This document shows positions 1 through 11,735 of a stretch of DNA of 64,000 bases, piece after piece. The position numbers were made by a program, and so were the translations under genes. The notes beneath the pieces are model-generated. The model was not told the DNA's origin. It worked only from the letters and a program-made list of their open reading frames with translations, and did no database searches. Within the stretch, counting starts at the first letter, position 1. Each line of letters begins with the position of its first letter. The stretch is from Diospyros lotus (Eukaryota; Streptophyta; Magnoliopsida; Ericales; Ebenaceae), in the NCBI RefSeq assembly GCF_014633365.1, contig NC_068349.1:17994753-18058752 (forward strand), read 5' to 3'.

Positions 1-2056
1 TGTCTTCGATTTAAATCGTAAGATTTGAAAAACGTGATACCAATAAAATCAGATTTTATTTTTTCGCTGCATATGATCAAATCATAATTTCTAACAGTTT
101 CCACATTGCATCTAGATTTTGACCATGATTCATCTCGAATCGTTTAAAGATCAAAACATAAAAGTTGTAAATCTTTCCCTTTTCATTCCATAACATCTTG
201 AATCACCTCAATCTGAGCTTGGATGAGAGAGTTATACCCAAAATTCAAAGAGGTGTCAAAACTACCCAAAATCCATTTTTCAACAAATTAAACCCTCATA
301 TCCGAATAGCCACCCTTCCATCCGAATGAGCCAAGTGTAAAATTGGGTGAGCTATCCTAATGGCTCACTGTTGCATCCAAATGGCTCTCACATCCCTTAA
401 ATCTCACGTCTGAATGTCTCTCACACACTGCGAATATGTATATATATATATCATTCGAACCACCATTGACTTAGGAAACATATAGAAGATTCTGGATTGG
501 AAAATAAGAAAGGAATTTAGGAAAATAAATGAAAGGATAAACATGACTTACGAAGAAAATATAAAAGAGAGAATTTGTGGGAAAATATCATTAAACAGAA
601 GGGATAAACTCTATCTCTCTCTCTCTCTCTTGTAAGTCTTTGCAACTCTTTAAACCCTCTTCATTTCTCTTCAACAATAAGCCAGATCTTACTGTCCAAG
701 GCGTTTTTAGCCGCTGTTAAGTGATATAGAAGGCGTGAGAAGGCAAGTTCCCTTCTACTCGTCTCTTGTCTTGGAATATTTCTTGCTTTTGAATACGGGT
801 TTGAGGGCTCGGCTGGGGTTTTTTTGTTGAGTCTAGGGATGCTTCTAACAACCAAGTGGGGCTTGTTTCTCCCCACTTTTCCTAGGGAATGGTGATTTTG
901 TTGAAATTATTGGTGTGAGAGGTTTGTCTCTTTATCATGCCCTGCTACTGACTTAAACGCCCAATAGAATACTCTGTCTTGTCTATGAGGCCAAGTGTTA
1001 CGTGTTCCATCTTTTATTGCTATTTATTCACTGTGATGTCCATGATTATGGAATATGTGTAATATTAAGTTGAGCATGTTAATCCTTGTCATGTCATGTT
1101 TTGACAGTGTGATATTTGTGCATAATGGGCATGTTGTTGCGTGTGAGCATTGAACTTCACACTACATGCATTCTCATGGAGCACGGATGATTACTGTGGC
1201 ATAAGCATTGAGTGTGGCCACCTACTTGTTGCATTGCATTTGCATGGAAGGAATGGGAAATTGATGCACGTTGCGGTTGTGTACCGCTGGGATATATCCC
1301 TTAAAACCAGTAGGCACTAGCCTGACTGAGGTTACGCTCATGTGGTAACGACTGAGGGGCACCCCAAGTGGTGACGACCCTGGGTGAGATTCTATATATG
1401 TATGGCTATAGCCAAGTATATGAGATAGGACCTATAGTCCACATGTTATCACAGCTTCGCTGGTTGCAAGTATCAGCTACAGGCCAGTATGTGTTATGAT
1501 GCATTTTATATTGTTATGTGAGGCCACTAGCTAGTTATGTGTTTACCGGCTTTTGTGTGTGCTATGCATGGCATTATCATCATGGGTGGGTGTGTGGTCC
1601 ACGTGTTATGATCTATCATCCACATATATATACTTATCAGATACCACCCACCACACTTGTATCACATTATTATCTATCACATTTTTCCTTTTTGTTTCTT
1701 ATACTTGCTAAGCTTTGTAGCTCACTTTGTACTCTCCACCATTCTAGGTAAAGGTAAAGAAATAACTGGTAAGGAGTCGAACAGGGAGGATGGGTAGAAA
1801 GGTGAGTGTGCGGGTCTGCTCTCACGTCAAAGGTCTTGGGAGATGTTGTTTGTGATGGTTTAGAATGTATTTTGTATTACGTGGCTTGAATGGAACTATG
1901 CTTGTAACCTTTAATGTTTTTGTTTTAGTTTGAACTTTGTGGGAAACATAAGATGTATGTGTGCATGTGGTTGGTTATTGATCCTTTCATGATCCGTAGC
2001 GCTCCCTCTTCTAGGTTGCCCCGGGGATAGGGTAGCTTGGGGGAGAGGGTGTTACA
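1..2056 (+). repeat. 5' LTR (right part) of a Ty3/gypsy retrotransposon
   Basis: Non-coding sequence that ends in TGTTACA at 2050-2056 and is followed four bases later by a primer binding site and then by gag, which fixes it as the 5' LTR on the + strand. The interior has the usual look of long plant Ty3 LTRs, such as the 'cttgctaagc..tagctcac' stretch near 1707-1725 that has counterparts in the other long LTRs here. No TGTAACA start is visible, so the LTR begins before base 1 or has lost its start. A short CT run lies at about 611-630. Confidence 0.7.
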
Positions 2057-2060
2057 TAGT

Positions 2061-2072
2061 TGGTATTAGAGC
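2061..2072 (+). other. Primer binding site, initiator-Met tRNA type
   Basis: TGGTATTAGAGC lies just after the LTR end. The usual plant form is TGGTATCAGAGC, so one base differs. It would prime minus-strand synthesis of the retrotransposon whose gag follows. Confidence 0.75.
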
Positions 2073-2205
2073 GGTTGAGAGATGGCCCCGCACAGATAAG
2101 ATATCGGGTAGAGTTAGGAGTGTGCCAGTTCTTCTATATGTGTTTTTAGTGGAGCTTGATAGTTGTTAATCGAATTCTAATTCTAGTATGTTTTTAAGGA
2201 TATGA

Positions 2206-2998
2206 GTGCTCGCTGAGGACAACCACGGACTCAGGTCGAGGACGAGCTGTAGTTATCCCTGATATAGCATCTAAGGCCATGCCTGAGGCTTTAAAAGGGT
2301 CTAGTAGTGATTTACGCCAGGGGGTGGCCGCGATGCAAGGTACCTTAGCTGGGATTTTGCAAGTTATTAACAAGTTGGCAAATAATCAGTCTAGACAGGA
2401 GCAAAGGGAAGTATAAGAGCTCGTAGAGAATCCTAGAGTGCAAGGAACAGGAAGCAGTGATGGGGGTCAGTTGTTGAAGAACTTTATAGCACTTCGACCA
2501 CCTGAGTTTCCTGGAGGGACAGATTTAACTGTGGCGGAGAATTGGATGTTTTCTATAGAAAAGCACATTTTCTCTGTGGGTTGTATTGAAGCCCAAAAGG
2601 TGCAGTTGAGCACATTCCTCCTTAAGGATGATGCAAAGAGATGGTGAGAGACAGTCCGCCAGAGGTATGGGCATAGGGAGCCTACCTGGACAAATTTTAA
2701 GAATGCATTTAATGAGGCTTATTGTCTAGCATGGTACAAAGAGAAAAAAGTGTATGAATTCATTGAGTTGATGCAAGGCAGTAAGATAGTGGCTCAGTAT
2801 GAAGCTGAGTTTACAGCCTTAGCCAGGTATACCCCTGATTTGATTTCTACAGAGGAGAAGAAGGCTTCTAAGTTCCAGCGAGGGTTGCACCTCGAGATTC
2901 AACATGCGTACGGCAATGTGAGAGTCACATATTACCCCACAGTGGTGGAGGTGACTTATGCCATTGAGAGTGATCGTGGGGAGTGGAGAGCAGCCCAT
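2206..2998 (+). pseudogene. gag: Ty3/gypsy gag remnant
   Basis: Broken coding sequence for the retrotransposon capsid (Retrotrans_gag family). Recognisable blocks are 'RPPEFPGGTDLTVAENWM', 'QKVQLSTFLLKDDAKRW' and 'FNEAYCLAWYKEKKVYEF', followed by 'GSKIVAQYEAEFTALARYTP'. These are the classic order of a plant gypsy gag. In-frame stops interrupt it at about 2414 and 2645, and reading is cut at 2999 by an inserted LTR end (TGTAACACCCC). No zinc knuckle, protease or polymerase follows. It is a dead fragment of the element that begins with the LTR at the left edge. Confidence 0.85.
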
Positions 2999-3800
2999 GT
3001 AACACCCCAAATTTTTTGGGTGTGTTATAACTTAGGATTTCAGGAATTCTTTTTTTTTTTTTTTCACACCACATCTACCGATGCACAACATACAATTCCT
3101 AAAAATCCTAATTTCATCTTCTCAGCCTAACAACCCCAATAAACAAATAACTAAGACAGTTGATATAATTATGAATATTGAAGCTAGATCAAACCTGATA
3201 TGGTACATAACCATAACGCTTTATTGATTATATAGGAAATTATTTCAAGATGTCTATAAAAATATTACATGGATATCATCTCTCGAAAACGATAACCGAA
3301 TGCCTCAAACATAACCGAATACATACTAAGGTTTGCATCAACTAAATTTCTCAAACATACATAAAGACATGCTAAACATGCTACCAACAGCAAAACGAGC
3401 TTATTCTTCAACTATCTCCTTTCTCTTAGAGCCACTTGTCGAACCTAGAACATTTGAATATTCCAGGGACATAGTCCAATTAGAAGATGAATCTTCTAGT
3501 GAGAATTTCAAAACAGTTTATATACACGCATGAACAAATATAAAATGTATGAGGAAACAACGAGGACCATTCCGAAGTATCTTGTGAACATGTCAGCCTC
3601 TTCCAACAAGAGCTTTCTCAATGGCGCACGCATAGCGCCTCTCGGGAGGTCCCAAACCATGCCACCCTGGCCCGACCTCATAGAACTCATGTAAGCACCA
3701 CATTCGCTATCCCTTAGGCTCATGGTCTTCCCCATGAGAGCTTTCTCAATGGCGCACGCATAGTACATTTCGGGGGATATCTAGACTTTTTTCCTCGGCC
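2999..3800. repeat. LTR fragment inserted in gag
   Basis: Starts with TGTAACACCCC, the terminal signature shared by the long LTRs in this window, exactly where gag homology stops. A 26-bp segment beginning GAGCTTTCTCAATGG occurs twice, at 3610-3635 and 3738-3763. No matching TGTTACA end or target-site duplication (gccca) is found further right, so the right side is lost. The orientation cannot be fixed, because both LTR ends of this class resemble each other's reverse complement. The right limit is approximate. Confidence 0.5.
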
Positions 3801-5255
3801 AACAACAAATAGATACAACAGTATGGCCACACGAATTTTATAAATGCAACAATTAAAAGCCAACAACATCTATTTCATTTTGGTGCCCTCAAATTTAAAA
3901 GTAAGGCTGGTTAGTTTACTTTCGACCAGCATCATGATTGCTATCTTGAGTACAATTACCTCAAGGGAGCTACATGTACTGATGCTGGAAATATTTATTT
4001 TCACTGGTATATTATTTGATTAGTTGTGCTTTTCAGTTCTTTCAATCATGCTACCCAATTTTGTGTAATTGTTTGAAAATGACTTTCACTTGGGAAGTTA
4101 TTTCATTGTCTGTCTTTGTCTTCTGACTCTTACAGGTATAAAAAGGCTGTGTGGTGGTTTGAGAAGACTTTAGCTCTTGTTCCTTCATCTTTAAGTGAGA
4201 TGTGGGAATCAACTGTGGTTAATCTTGTCCATGCACTAAGAAAGTTGAAGTCTGTTCACTTTGCTTTCTATTCTACTATTTACTTCTCAAACTGAATGAT
4301 AGTAGATGAGTTACTATTTTGTGCAGTTTTAATTTCATGTCGAAGTAAAATAGCATACATAAATTGAAGTGGATTCGATTCATTTATGAACTAAGTCTAT
4401 AGTCTATATATGCCTTCACTCAATTGTTTGATGTTTCCATTATGACATCAAGATAAAATAATATGCCGAAATCCTAGGCTAGGCGGGATGACTAATATCT
4501 TTAAGAAGTTTCACTACTTTGAATACTGAACTATAATTAAAGTAAAATACATTTTATAGAACAATATCTTGCCTTGAGCTTATAGGTTAGAGCTAGAATG
4601 AGGATAAGGTACATATTATATGTAATTGGATCATAACTTTTTGGCCTTTTAATATCCCCGGAAAGCAAGTTCATTTCTTCTCCTCTGGTGGTGCATATCT
4701 TGATGAATTCCTATCCTTTGTAGATGGGGTCTTTTTGATGTATGTGCAAATTGTAACTCTTGTCTAGGAACAAAAAAGTGCCTAGAATGGTGGGAGGTAG
4801 TTGTCTGGTAGAAAAGTTGTGTTCAGACAATTGAGGAAGGGTTAAAAGATTGTTGGGGTAGATATGCAATATGCTCATGTTGTTATGATAAGATTTAGAG
4901 AAATTGGGAATCAATAGTCAAAGATATGTTAATAAATGACTGTCAATGAAAAATTTGTGATATTTTTTTCATTCTTCTACATGAAGAAAATATTTATATT
5001 TCTTGCATCAAAACAGTAAAAAGAAAAAAAACAATTAACGTCCTTCAAATTGAAAGAAGTTTGAACAACAAATTATGTTGTCTATTTTAGAAAGTTATGT
5101 TCAAAAACAAGTTAAGCAACATTTTTGGGAAATTTTGATTTCATTTTATAATCAATGTCCAACTTTATTTTAAACTTGTAAGGTTGTTAAAACATGTTTC
5201 CTCTTTGAACATGTGCATCCTCCAGGTCTCATGTTTGTGGAAGTTTAAAAGTAAG

Positions 5256-5632
5256 TGTCAGCAACTAGGGTTTCCCTAGGTAACAAGAAACAGCAGCAAA
5301 AGTATTGTTTCTGTATTGGGAAAGATGGCAGCTGATATGGATGAATAATTCAATCATTGATTGGTGATTGATTAATTGATGATTGATTGGTGATTGATTA
5401 TATATGTTTTCTAGATTGATTGACTGTATATATTGTTTCCTAAAAGTAAAATTGTACCTTCCAGATTAGTTTATGTTTCTTATCTTGATTGTATCCTAAA
5501 TTGTATAGATCATAGGATTCTTTCCTAAAGTTAGTTGTTTTCTAATCTTGTAAAGAAGCTTGTATAAATCAAGCTTTTCTTGTGAATAAAAAAGTGAGAC
5601 GGTAAGGTTATTTTTTTCAAAAAAACTTAACA
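5256..5632 (+). mobile_element. Small solo LTR (377 bp) in an APC6 intron
   Basis: The sequence begins TGTCAGCAAC and ends CTTAACA, and is flanked by perfect 5-bp direct repeats GTAAG at 5251-5255 and 5633-5637. A TATAAAT at 5563 and AATAAA at 5585 fit an LTR read on the + strand. The size fits Ty1/copia. No internal region is present, so it arose by recombination between two LTRs. Confidence 0.7.
5345..5400. repeat. GATTGATT-type degenerate short tandem repeat
   Basis: Imperfect repeats of 'attgattggtg' and 'attgattaattg' units lie inside the small solo LTR. No function is inferred. Confidence 0.6.
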
Positions 5633-7946
5633 GTAAGAGGACAATGACAAGCGTTCAACAAGTGTTGGTGTTTGCCTCAATAAGCAACTTTCTTGTATGT
5701 GTTAGAACTCATAGAATTATACTAAAAATAACATGTTCAGACATGAAAATTTTGTATTCTTGTATTATTATTAAAACTATGTGAATTTAAAAAATACTTA
5801 GTTATAATTGATGTCTGATAAAACAAGGCACAAAAGATGTTTTAAGTACTTGTGGAGACATGCCAACTGCAGCTTGCTCAGATGTGAGAAGAACGACACA
5901 TTGTTCCTTGACTAATCTTAATAATATGTGAACTTCAGAAATATTAGGAGAATAAAAACCACAATCATAACAATGTATCAAACATATCATTAAAAAAGCA
6001 AAAAGACACACAACAGGCCTTTATCCCGCTACGTGGGGGTGGCTACATGAATTCTAGCCAAACAATCATTTTTATTTATAGTTTTATCTTCTAAAAACTG
6101 TTATAACTTATATTATACCTAAGTGTCTCACACCAAGTTTCTTTTGGTCTCCCTCTATGGCTCTATCTCTTTTACTAAACATGTGTTCCATTCCATCCAT
6201 TCTCTTAACAAAAGACCCTCTATTGGTTTTTTTCTCATATGACCAAAAACCATCTTAATCATGTCACATATATTTTGTCTTAGGATATTAGTTATAATAA
6301 AAAAATTTCTTTGTAGATTATGGAAGTTCAGATTATGTGTGATTAGTTTATAATTCCATTCTTCAGCAAACAGTCCTGACTATTTGCGGAATTCCTTTAC
6401 TGCCTTGCTAGTTTGGTTGCTATGTGCTTATTTATTCTTTCTACAGACATGATTCGTCTATACGTTTTTCCAATTTCAAAAATATAGACTTGCTCTGTTG
6501 CAGGAGGTACAGAGAGGCAATTACATGCTATGAGAAAGCACTGGCAATATCAACTAGAAGTTTGAGTACTTATGCTGGCCTTGCATATACTATCACTTAG
6601 AGGTACTTTATGTTCAAAGATGCCATATTGGTTTCATAACATGGTATGGTTTAAATGATAACAAAAAGGACAATTTTCGGAAGGTTTCTTTAATCTCTAT
6701 GTTGTTCCATGACAACTGGATCTGAAATTCTGAATGAAACCAACTGGGGTTCGTCAGATGGAGAAGATAATGTTCTGCTGTCATCACTGATAGTGACTGC
6801 TCATAGTGGTTTGCTCATTAGATTCCATTCAGAAATTTTGCATCATACTATTCATTCAATAAAACTGAAATTTTAAACTGGATTTTGTTTTCCTGGTGAT
6901 AACATCTTTAACTAGTAAGTAAACTGTTGTTTGCATTTGCTCTGAAAATGTCATGCCGATTACATGTTTGACAACTTTATCTTCCTGGACTAAGAAACCT
7001 GAATAGAACATTTCAATATCCTTATGATACGATCACTTTATTGAACTTAGTTATGTGATTCTACTTATTTCTTCATTGAGTGTGGATTTCTGTTCAAGCT
7101 CTGGTTATGTCCAATCTGATCTGATGTTGCAACTTGATTTTTTCTTCCCCTTCGTGATGATTATCTTGTTGATAATGCTGTTTGTGATTCTGCAGGATAA
7201 TTTTACTGCGGCAATTACATACTATCACAAGGTAAGTGCCGGAATCAGGATCATATAAATAAGTCCTGTTTGGTGGTCTGATGGCTTTTAGCAATGTGGT
7301 TTCTTTTTCCCCCTCCCAATAAGTTCTTCTAGCATGCGAGGAATCATTGGTCCAGATTGACTCCAGAACCAAACCGAACCAATGTGGGTTGATTTGGTTT
7401 TTTTTGCATCCGATTGACATCAGGCCAGGTCTTGGTATGGACCCGACCTGACTAATACCCCATTCTCCTGAAATCGGTCAAATCTATTTTCTTTGCTCCG
7501 GTGGTTGTTTTTATCTGGTTGATTCACTTTTGCTTTGTGATTTAATCTGTCCCATGTCCAAAATTTTAGACTAGGTAATTGATTTCGTTTAGGTCTGGAT
7601 TTTTATAAAATTCAAGCCAACCTGATTCGCAAGCACCCTTAGTAAAGATAACCAGGAAGACCAAATGGAGCACTTAGTTCTACAGATGACAAGCATTGAG
7701 CTAATGCTGAGAAAACTTATTTCTTAATTCGCTCACCTGGTTTTTAAGTGACGCTATAGCATTACAAGCACATGTTTTTACCCATATGTTTCTTACAGCT
7801 TCCTCCTAACCTTTCCAAAGCAGGCTTTATGGCTGAAACCATATGATCAGTTCTGCACGGAAATGTTGACTTTGGCCCTAGCAGATGAATGTCGCTTTGG
7901 TGTACGGACTGAAATAGATTCTCATTCTGATGAGATATTTATATAG

Positions 7947-9010
7947 AGAGAATGTCATTTAGTCAATTTGTAGATTTTACATGGTATGCTATGCATATCT
8001 ATTTATTGTATTAAAATAGATATAGTAGGCATCCCTGTCAAAGGGGAAGACTCACCAAAGGCCTTTGAACTGTGTATTTCGGCACCCAACTCCCACTGAA
8101 ATCCAACTCTCTATTGCAGCCCTAAGTGGAATGGGAGGACTCATTAATAGGGTTGTCAGCCATGGTCACCTGGGCTCTCTCTCTCTCTCTCTCTCTCTCT
8201 GCATGTGCGTATCCATATGCAGCATATATACAACCATGGTCCGAAGATCAAGTTTTGGACAGCTGCATATTGGCTTAATTTTGGTAAGGTGTGTTAAATA
8301 TGGTTTGTTGGATTACATGTTATGGTATGAGTTGTGTGACTCGTCTGCCAGTTTTGTAGACATACATTATCTCTGATTGGTGGTTGTAAATCTTGAAAAA
8401 TTGCTCTTTTTGTTCTCTCCAGACCATTGCCTAGCCACCCCGTATTCACTTAACTATTAGACATCTATGTAAAAATTGGCATTGAAAATATTCAGGTTAA
8501 ATGGGACACTGCCTTAATGTTGATTTGGGAATCTACTATTTCTGGGCTTTGAAACTGTGATAATGCCAAGGTCGGGCAGATGAGGGCAAGTATAGCATTG
8601 TGTCCCAAGTCTGCGTCAGTTATTCGTCCATGCCTCAATAATTGCGTTTGTTTTAAATTGCGGGCGAATGTTGGCCAATCCAGGTCGAAAGCTATGCTCT
8701 CTTGGCTATATCTTGCCGCGTTTTTGAAATAAAAGGCCTAGAAATGTGGGCCCCCCTTTTCTGTGCCAATGTTGACAAATAATCTTCCCAAATTGGTTAA
8801 ATGACCGGATGTTTTGCCCATTTTGTTACAAATTCAAACCTCCCTCGAGTTTTCAAATAATTGGCCCTGTAGGATAAATGGGCGATGTTTTGCCATTTTT
8901 TTCCCTGTTTTAACCGATCATTTCAAATAGTCGTCCTACATCTGCTTCATGTTCCGATGCTTAGAATCTGGCCAAGCTCCTTGGCTCTTTGTTTTTGTCG
9001 AGTTTTTTGA
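7947..9010. other. Intergenic DNA, no gene seen
   Basis: Follows the APC6 stop codon. It holds a (CT)13 microsatellite at 8175-8200. A loosely repeated phrase 'ttttcaaataattggcc' occurs near 8850 and 8920, and again near 9730 and 10315. The short open frames have no recognisable protein. Confidence 0.6.
8175..8200. repeat. (CT)n microsatellite
   Basis: Uninterrupted CT dinucleotide run of 13 units. Confidence 0.95.
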
Positions 9011-9015
9011 ATACT

Positions 9016-9637
9016 TGTTAAAGGTTGTCTCGAGTATATGGTATAAGAAGAAGATGATGGCGGCAGTAACAGTGAATAATGTCAGTTTGCTAGAGTTCCT
9101 TTTGAAGATTTTAGATAGAAGTTGTAACCTAAATTGTAATTAGTTATAGTTTGGGGGTTAAACTGTAAATATCTATAATATTCATTGGGACATCCACCCA
9201 CTATTATAAATAGAGGGCAAGGGGTAGCAAATGGAGAGAGAGTTCTCATTTTTCTGTTTGTAACGAGTGCTGATTGTTTCTGAGAGAAAGGCTAGGGCTG
9301 TTAGCTTTGTAATCTTGGGGGAAAACAATTGAGGCGCTCGGGAATAGAAGGGAGAGAAGGGCCGCTACTGTACTGATCATTTTCTGAAAATAAATACTGC
9401 TCTTAGGAGGATCTTAGAGGCTGGATGTAGTGCCATTCACATGGCATGAACCAGGATAATCTTGATGTTCTTGTGGATGTGTGGTTTGTGTTTCTTGTTT
9501 GGTTTAATTCTGTTTTCTATTTTATTTTCTGTTGATTCTATTAAATCTGTTCCTTAGATCAAATCCGTGAGTGTGTGAGAGTAAGTGTGGTAGAATTTCT
9601 ATCCAAGAAATTAGTTCCAGCAACCCTAGATATAACA
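9016..9637 (+). mobile_element. Ty1/copia-type solo LTR (622 bp)
   Basis: Starts TGTTA and ends TAACA, a perfect 5-bp terminal inverted repeat. Flanking 5-bp direct repeats ATACT lie at 9011-9015 and 9638-9642. A TATA box (TATAAATAG, 9205-9213) and a polyadenylation signal (AATAAA, 9389-9394) in the right order place the promoter and R region on the + strand. There is no internal domain, hence a solo LTR. Confidence 0.85.
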
Positions 9638-9756
9638 ATACTCGTTTAGTTTTGATTTATTACGCTAATCTGTTGCCAATTTTTCCAAATATATCTGGGA
9701 GGAAGCCACCTTGCTACTGTTTTTGTGGAGTTTTCAAATGATCGGCCAAGCTATTT

Positions 9757-10160
9757 CATAAAATAGGGCTATTTGTACACATAGGGTTACACCTTAGATT
9801 ATATATGCACAAATGACTAAAATACCCCACTCAATTATAAATTTACTTTCCTTCTCCTTGGTCATCTCCTCCCTCTTCTATCCTCTCTTCCCATAGTCGC
9901 CTCCAACTATTGCCTGTCACTGCCTTCCTCTCACCTCACACGGCCTTATCATCTCGCCTCTTGAGCATCGACTGTAGAGGAGAGAGAGGATGCAACGACG
10001 ATTGACATGCGAGAGAAAGGCAACAAGAAACTATCACTAGAGATAGTCATGGGAAGGGAAGAGAGAGAAGGTGGCCAGGAGAGTAAATTTGTAATTAAGT
10101 AAGGGGCATTTTAATTACTTGTGTGTGTGTAGCCCTCTATGTACAAGTAGCATAATTCTC
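9757..10160. mobile_element. MITE with long terminal inverted repeats
   Basis: The left end (GGGCTATTTGTAC.., to about 9845) is the imperfect reverse complement of the right end (about 10083-10160, ending GTACAAGTAGCATAATTCTC) over roughly 80 bp. The spacer is pyrimidine-rich on the left and purine-rich on the right, extending the fold-back. No coding capacity. A clear target-site duplication was not found, so the limits are approximate. Confidence 0.65.
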
Positions 10161-10195
10161 CAAGAAAAAAGAGTAGAAAATAGGCGATCAAAAAT

Positions 10196-10285
10196 TAAAT
10201 TTACAATTAAGTGAAAAATATTTTAATTATTTGTACATATATAACTCAAAGTGTAACTCTTTATATACAAGCAACATGATTCTCC
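10196..10285. repeat. Orphan copy of the MITE right terminus
   Basis: About 90 bp starting 'aaatttacaattaagtg' and ending 'caagcaacatgattctcc' repeats, in the same orientation, the right terminus of the neighbouring MITE with about 20% differences. It is either a second degraded insertion or a partial tandem duplication. Confidence 0.6.
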
Positions 10286-10289
10286 ATTT

Positions 10290-11270
10290 AGTGTAGTCGG
10301 CAAATGTGTTGCCAAGTTTTTTAAATAATCGACCATATTAGGAAATGGAAAAATTTCAGGCCAAAAGAGACCAATTGGAACGATATTTACTCGAGCTTTT
10401 CTAATTATTTGTTAACTAACCAACAAATTAGTCGATACTAGCCTTATTTTTTATAATGGGCTAATTAAGTTGCATTTGGGACGAACTTTTGAAGAGTTTC
10501 CACATAGCATTCCTTATCCAAGTGAGATTTTGTTTAACAATGCAATTTGAGAATTTACCAATGTAAATGGGTCACCCATAATTTAACTTTTGTACTTTTG
10601 TACTTTCATATTTTTTTTTTATCTGCCACGAGAACTACTCCTTATTGTACCATGGACAATGCATTTTTAAATAATTTAACTTATATACTTTAACTTCTTT
10701 TTTTTTGTCACAATTCAAATTTTTTATTATTTCTTTTACACTCTTAGAACATATATTTTCGAGTTCACTACATACCTTATCAATGCATGGTTCAATTGCA
10801 TTTTCGTTGTTTTAATTGTATTTTTAAGATGTGTAATTAACTTGAAAAGACATTATCTGAAAATATAATTGAAATAACAAAAAATTTGAGTTATTATATA
10901 AAAAAAATTAAAATACAAGAATTAAATTACTCGAAAATATATTGTTCAGAAATATAATTAAAATAATAAAAAATTCGAATAGCCATCCAAAAAAAAAAAC
11001 ATTAAAATAAAAGGACAAAAAATATAAATTTGGCCAATGAAAAGGACCTTAACATTTAAGTCAGGTCCGAAGTATTGGGCCTTCCATATGCATATGATAC
11101 CGCCCAAGTTGAGCCCCATATGGCCTAATATTCTCCTTTTACAAGTCCACTTGTTTGTGCACCTCAGATGGAATTAGGAGTCTCCCAATACCCTTTGTCT
11201 TAAGGCGTAACAGTGCGTTGCAATTAGTTCTACACCTATAAAACCAGAATGATTTATAAATTAAGTAACA
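10290..11270. other. AT-rich intergenic DNA, no gene seen
   Basis: Highly AT-rich with several A and T runs. No protein, RNA gene or bounded element was recognised. It ends at the Helitron terminus. Confidence 0.6.
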
Positions 11271-11283
11271 ACTAGTTCTTCAC

Positions 11284-11298
11284 CCGTGCATTGCACGG
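11284..11298 (-). other. Helitron 3' terminal hairpin
   Basis: CCGTGCA-T-TGCACGG forms a 7-bp stem. It lies 8 bases from the terminal CTAG on the minus strand and would act as the rolling-circle termination signal in a live element. Confidence 0.85.
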
Positions 11299-11477
11299 AA
11301 AGTGAATTCACAAATAGACATAAAAAATATATGAAGTTTCAATAAATATTAGAAATATCACAATTTAGTTTTATTAGATTATAAATATCATAAGAAATAA
11401 AATTTATAAAAAATTAAATATTACAAAATTTGAAAAACTTATTTAAATACAACATTTGTAGTTGAATTTGTTTATTC

Positions 11478-11650
11478 TCTTTTCATATCACATATTAGTA
11501 TCTTTAAACTATTCCGACTTGTAACTCTTGATACAACTATATATAATTGATCATAACTGAATATTGATTTTTTAAATAAAACCCTACATGTGACAATGAT
11601 TATCCCTGACTTTTGTTGATAGTTATGACATAAGATAGAATCAAATGAAA
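11478..11650 (-). pseudogene. Helitron helicase C-terminal relic
   Basis: The minus-strand reading gives 'LSYVITINKSQG', a stop, then 'SLSHVGFYLK'. After a one-base frame change it gives 'SIFSYDQLYIVVSRVTSR' and 'LKILI'. These match, in order, the last motifs of the PIF1-like helicase of Rep/Hel proteins in plant Helitrons (motif V 'INKSQGQSL' and motif VI 'QLYVAVSRVTSR'). The internal stop and the frameshift make it non-functional. Confidence 0.8.
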
Positions 11651-11735
11651 TTGTCTTCTCTAAAACTTGAACGATAATCTTGAATCCGATGGAGTCAATG
11701 ACATCCTTGAAATGAAGACTTTATGTTTTGATAAA

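Larger units (their letters stand above)
4136..7946 (+). pseudogene. APC6: APC6/CDC16 (anaphase-promoting complex TPR subunit), 3' part, frameshifted
   Basis: Four exons match the C-terminal TPR region of plant APC6/CDC16, a scaffold subunit of the anaphase-promoting complex (ubiquitin ligase, nucleus). They are 4136-4249 (YKKAVWWFEKTLALVP), 6504-6602 (YREAITCYEKALAISTRSL), 7196-7231 (DNFTAAITYYHK) and 7824-7946 (ALWLKPYDQFCTEMLTLALA, then stop). All junctions have GT/AG and compatible phases except for one lost base. Exon 2 is 99 nt instead of 100: a T is missing in the codons for the conserved YHL near 6588-6593, which gives 'AYTIT' and a TAG at 6598-6600. All upstream exons are absent, replaced by retrotransposon DNA left of 3.8 kb. 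A solo LTR sits in the first intron. I infer a pseudogene; a sequencing error at the frameshift is the alternative. Confidence 0.85.
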
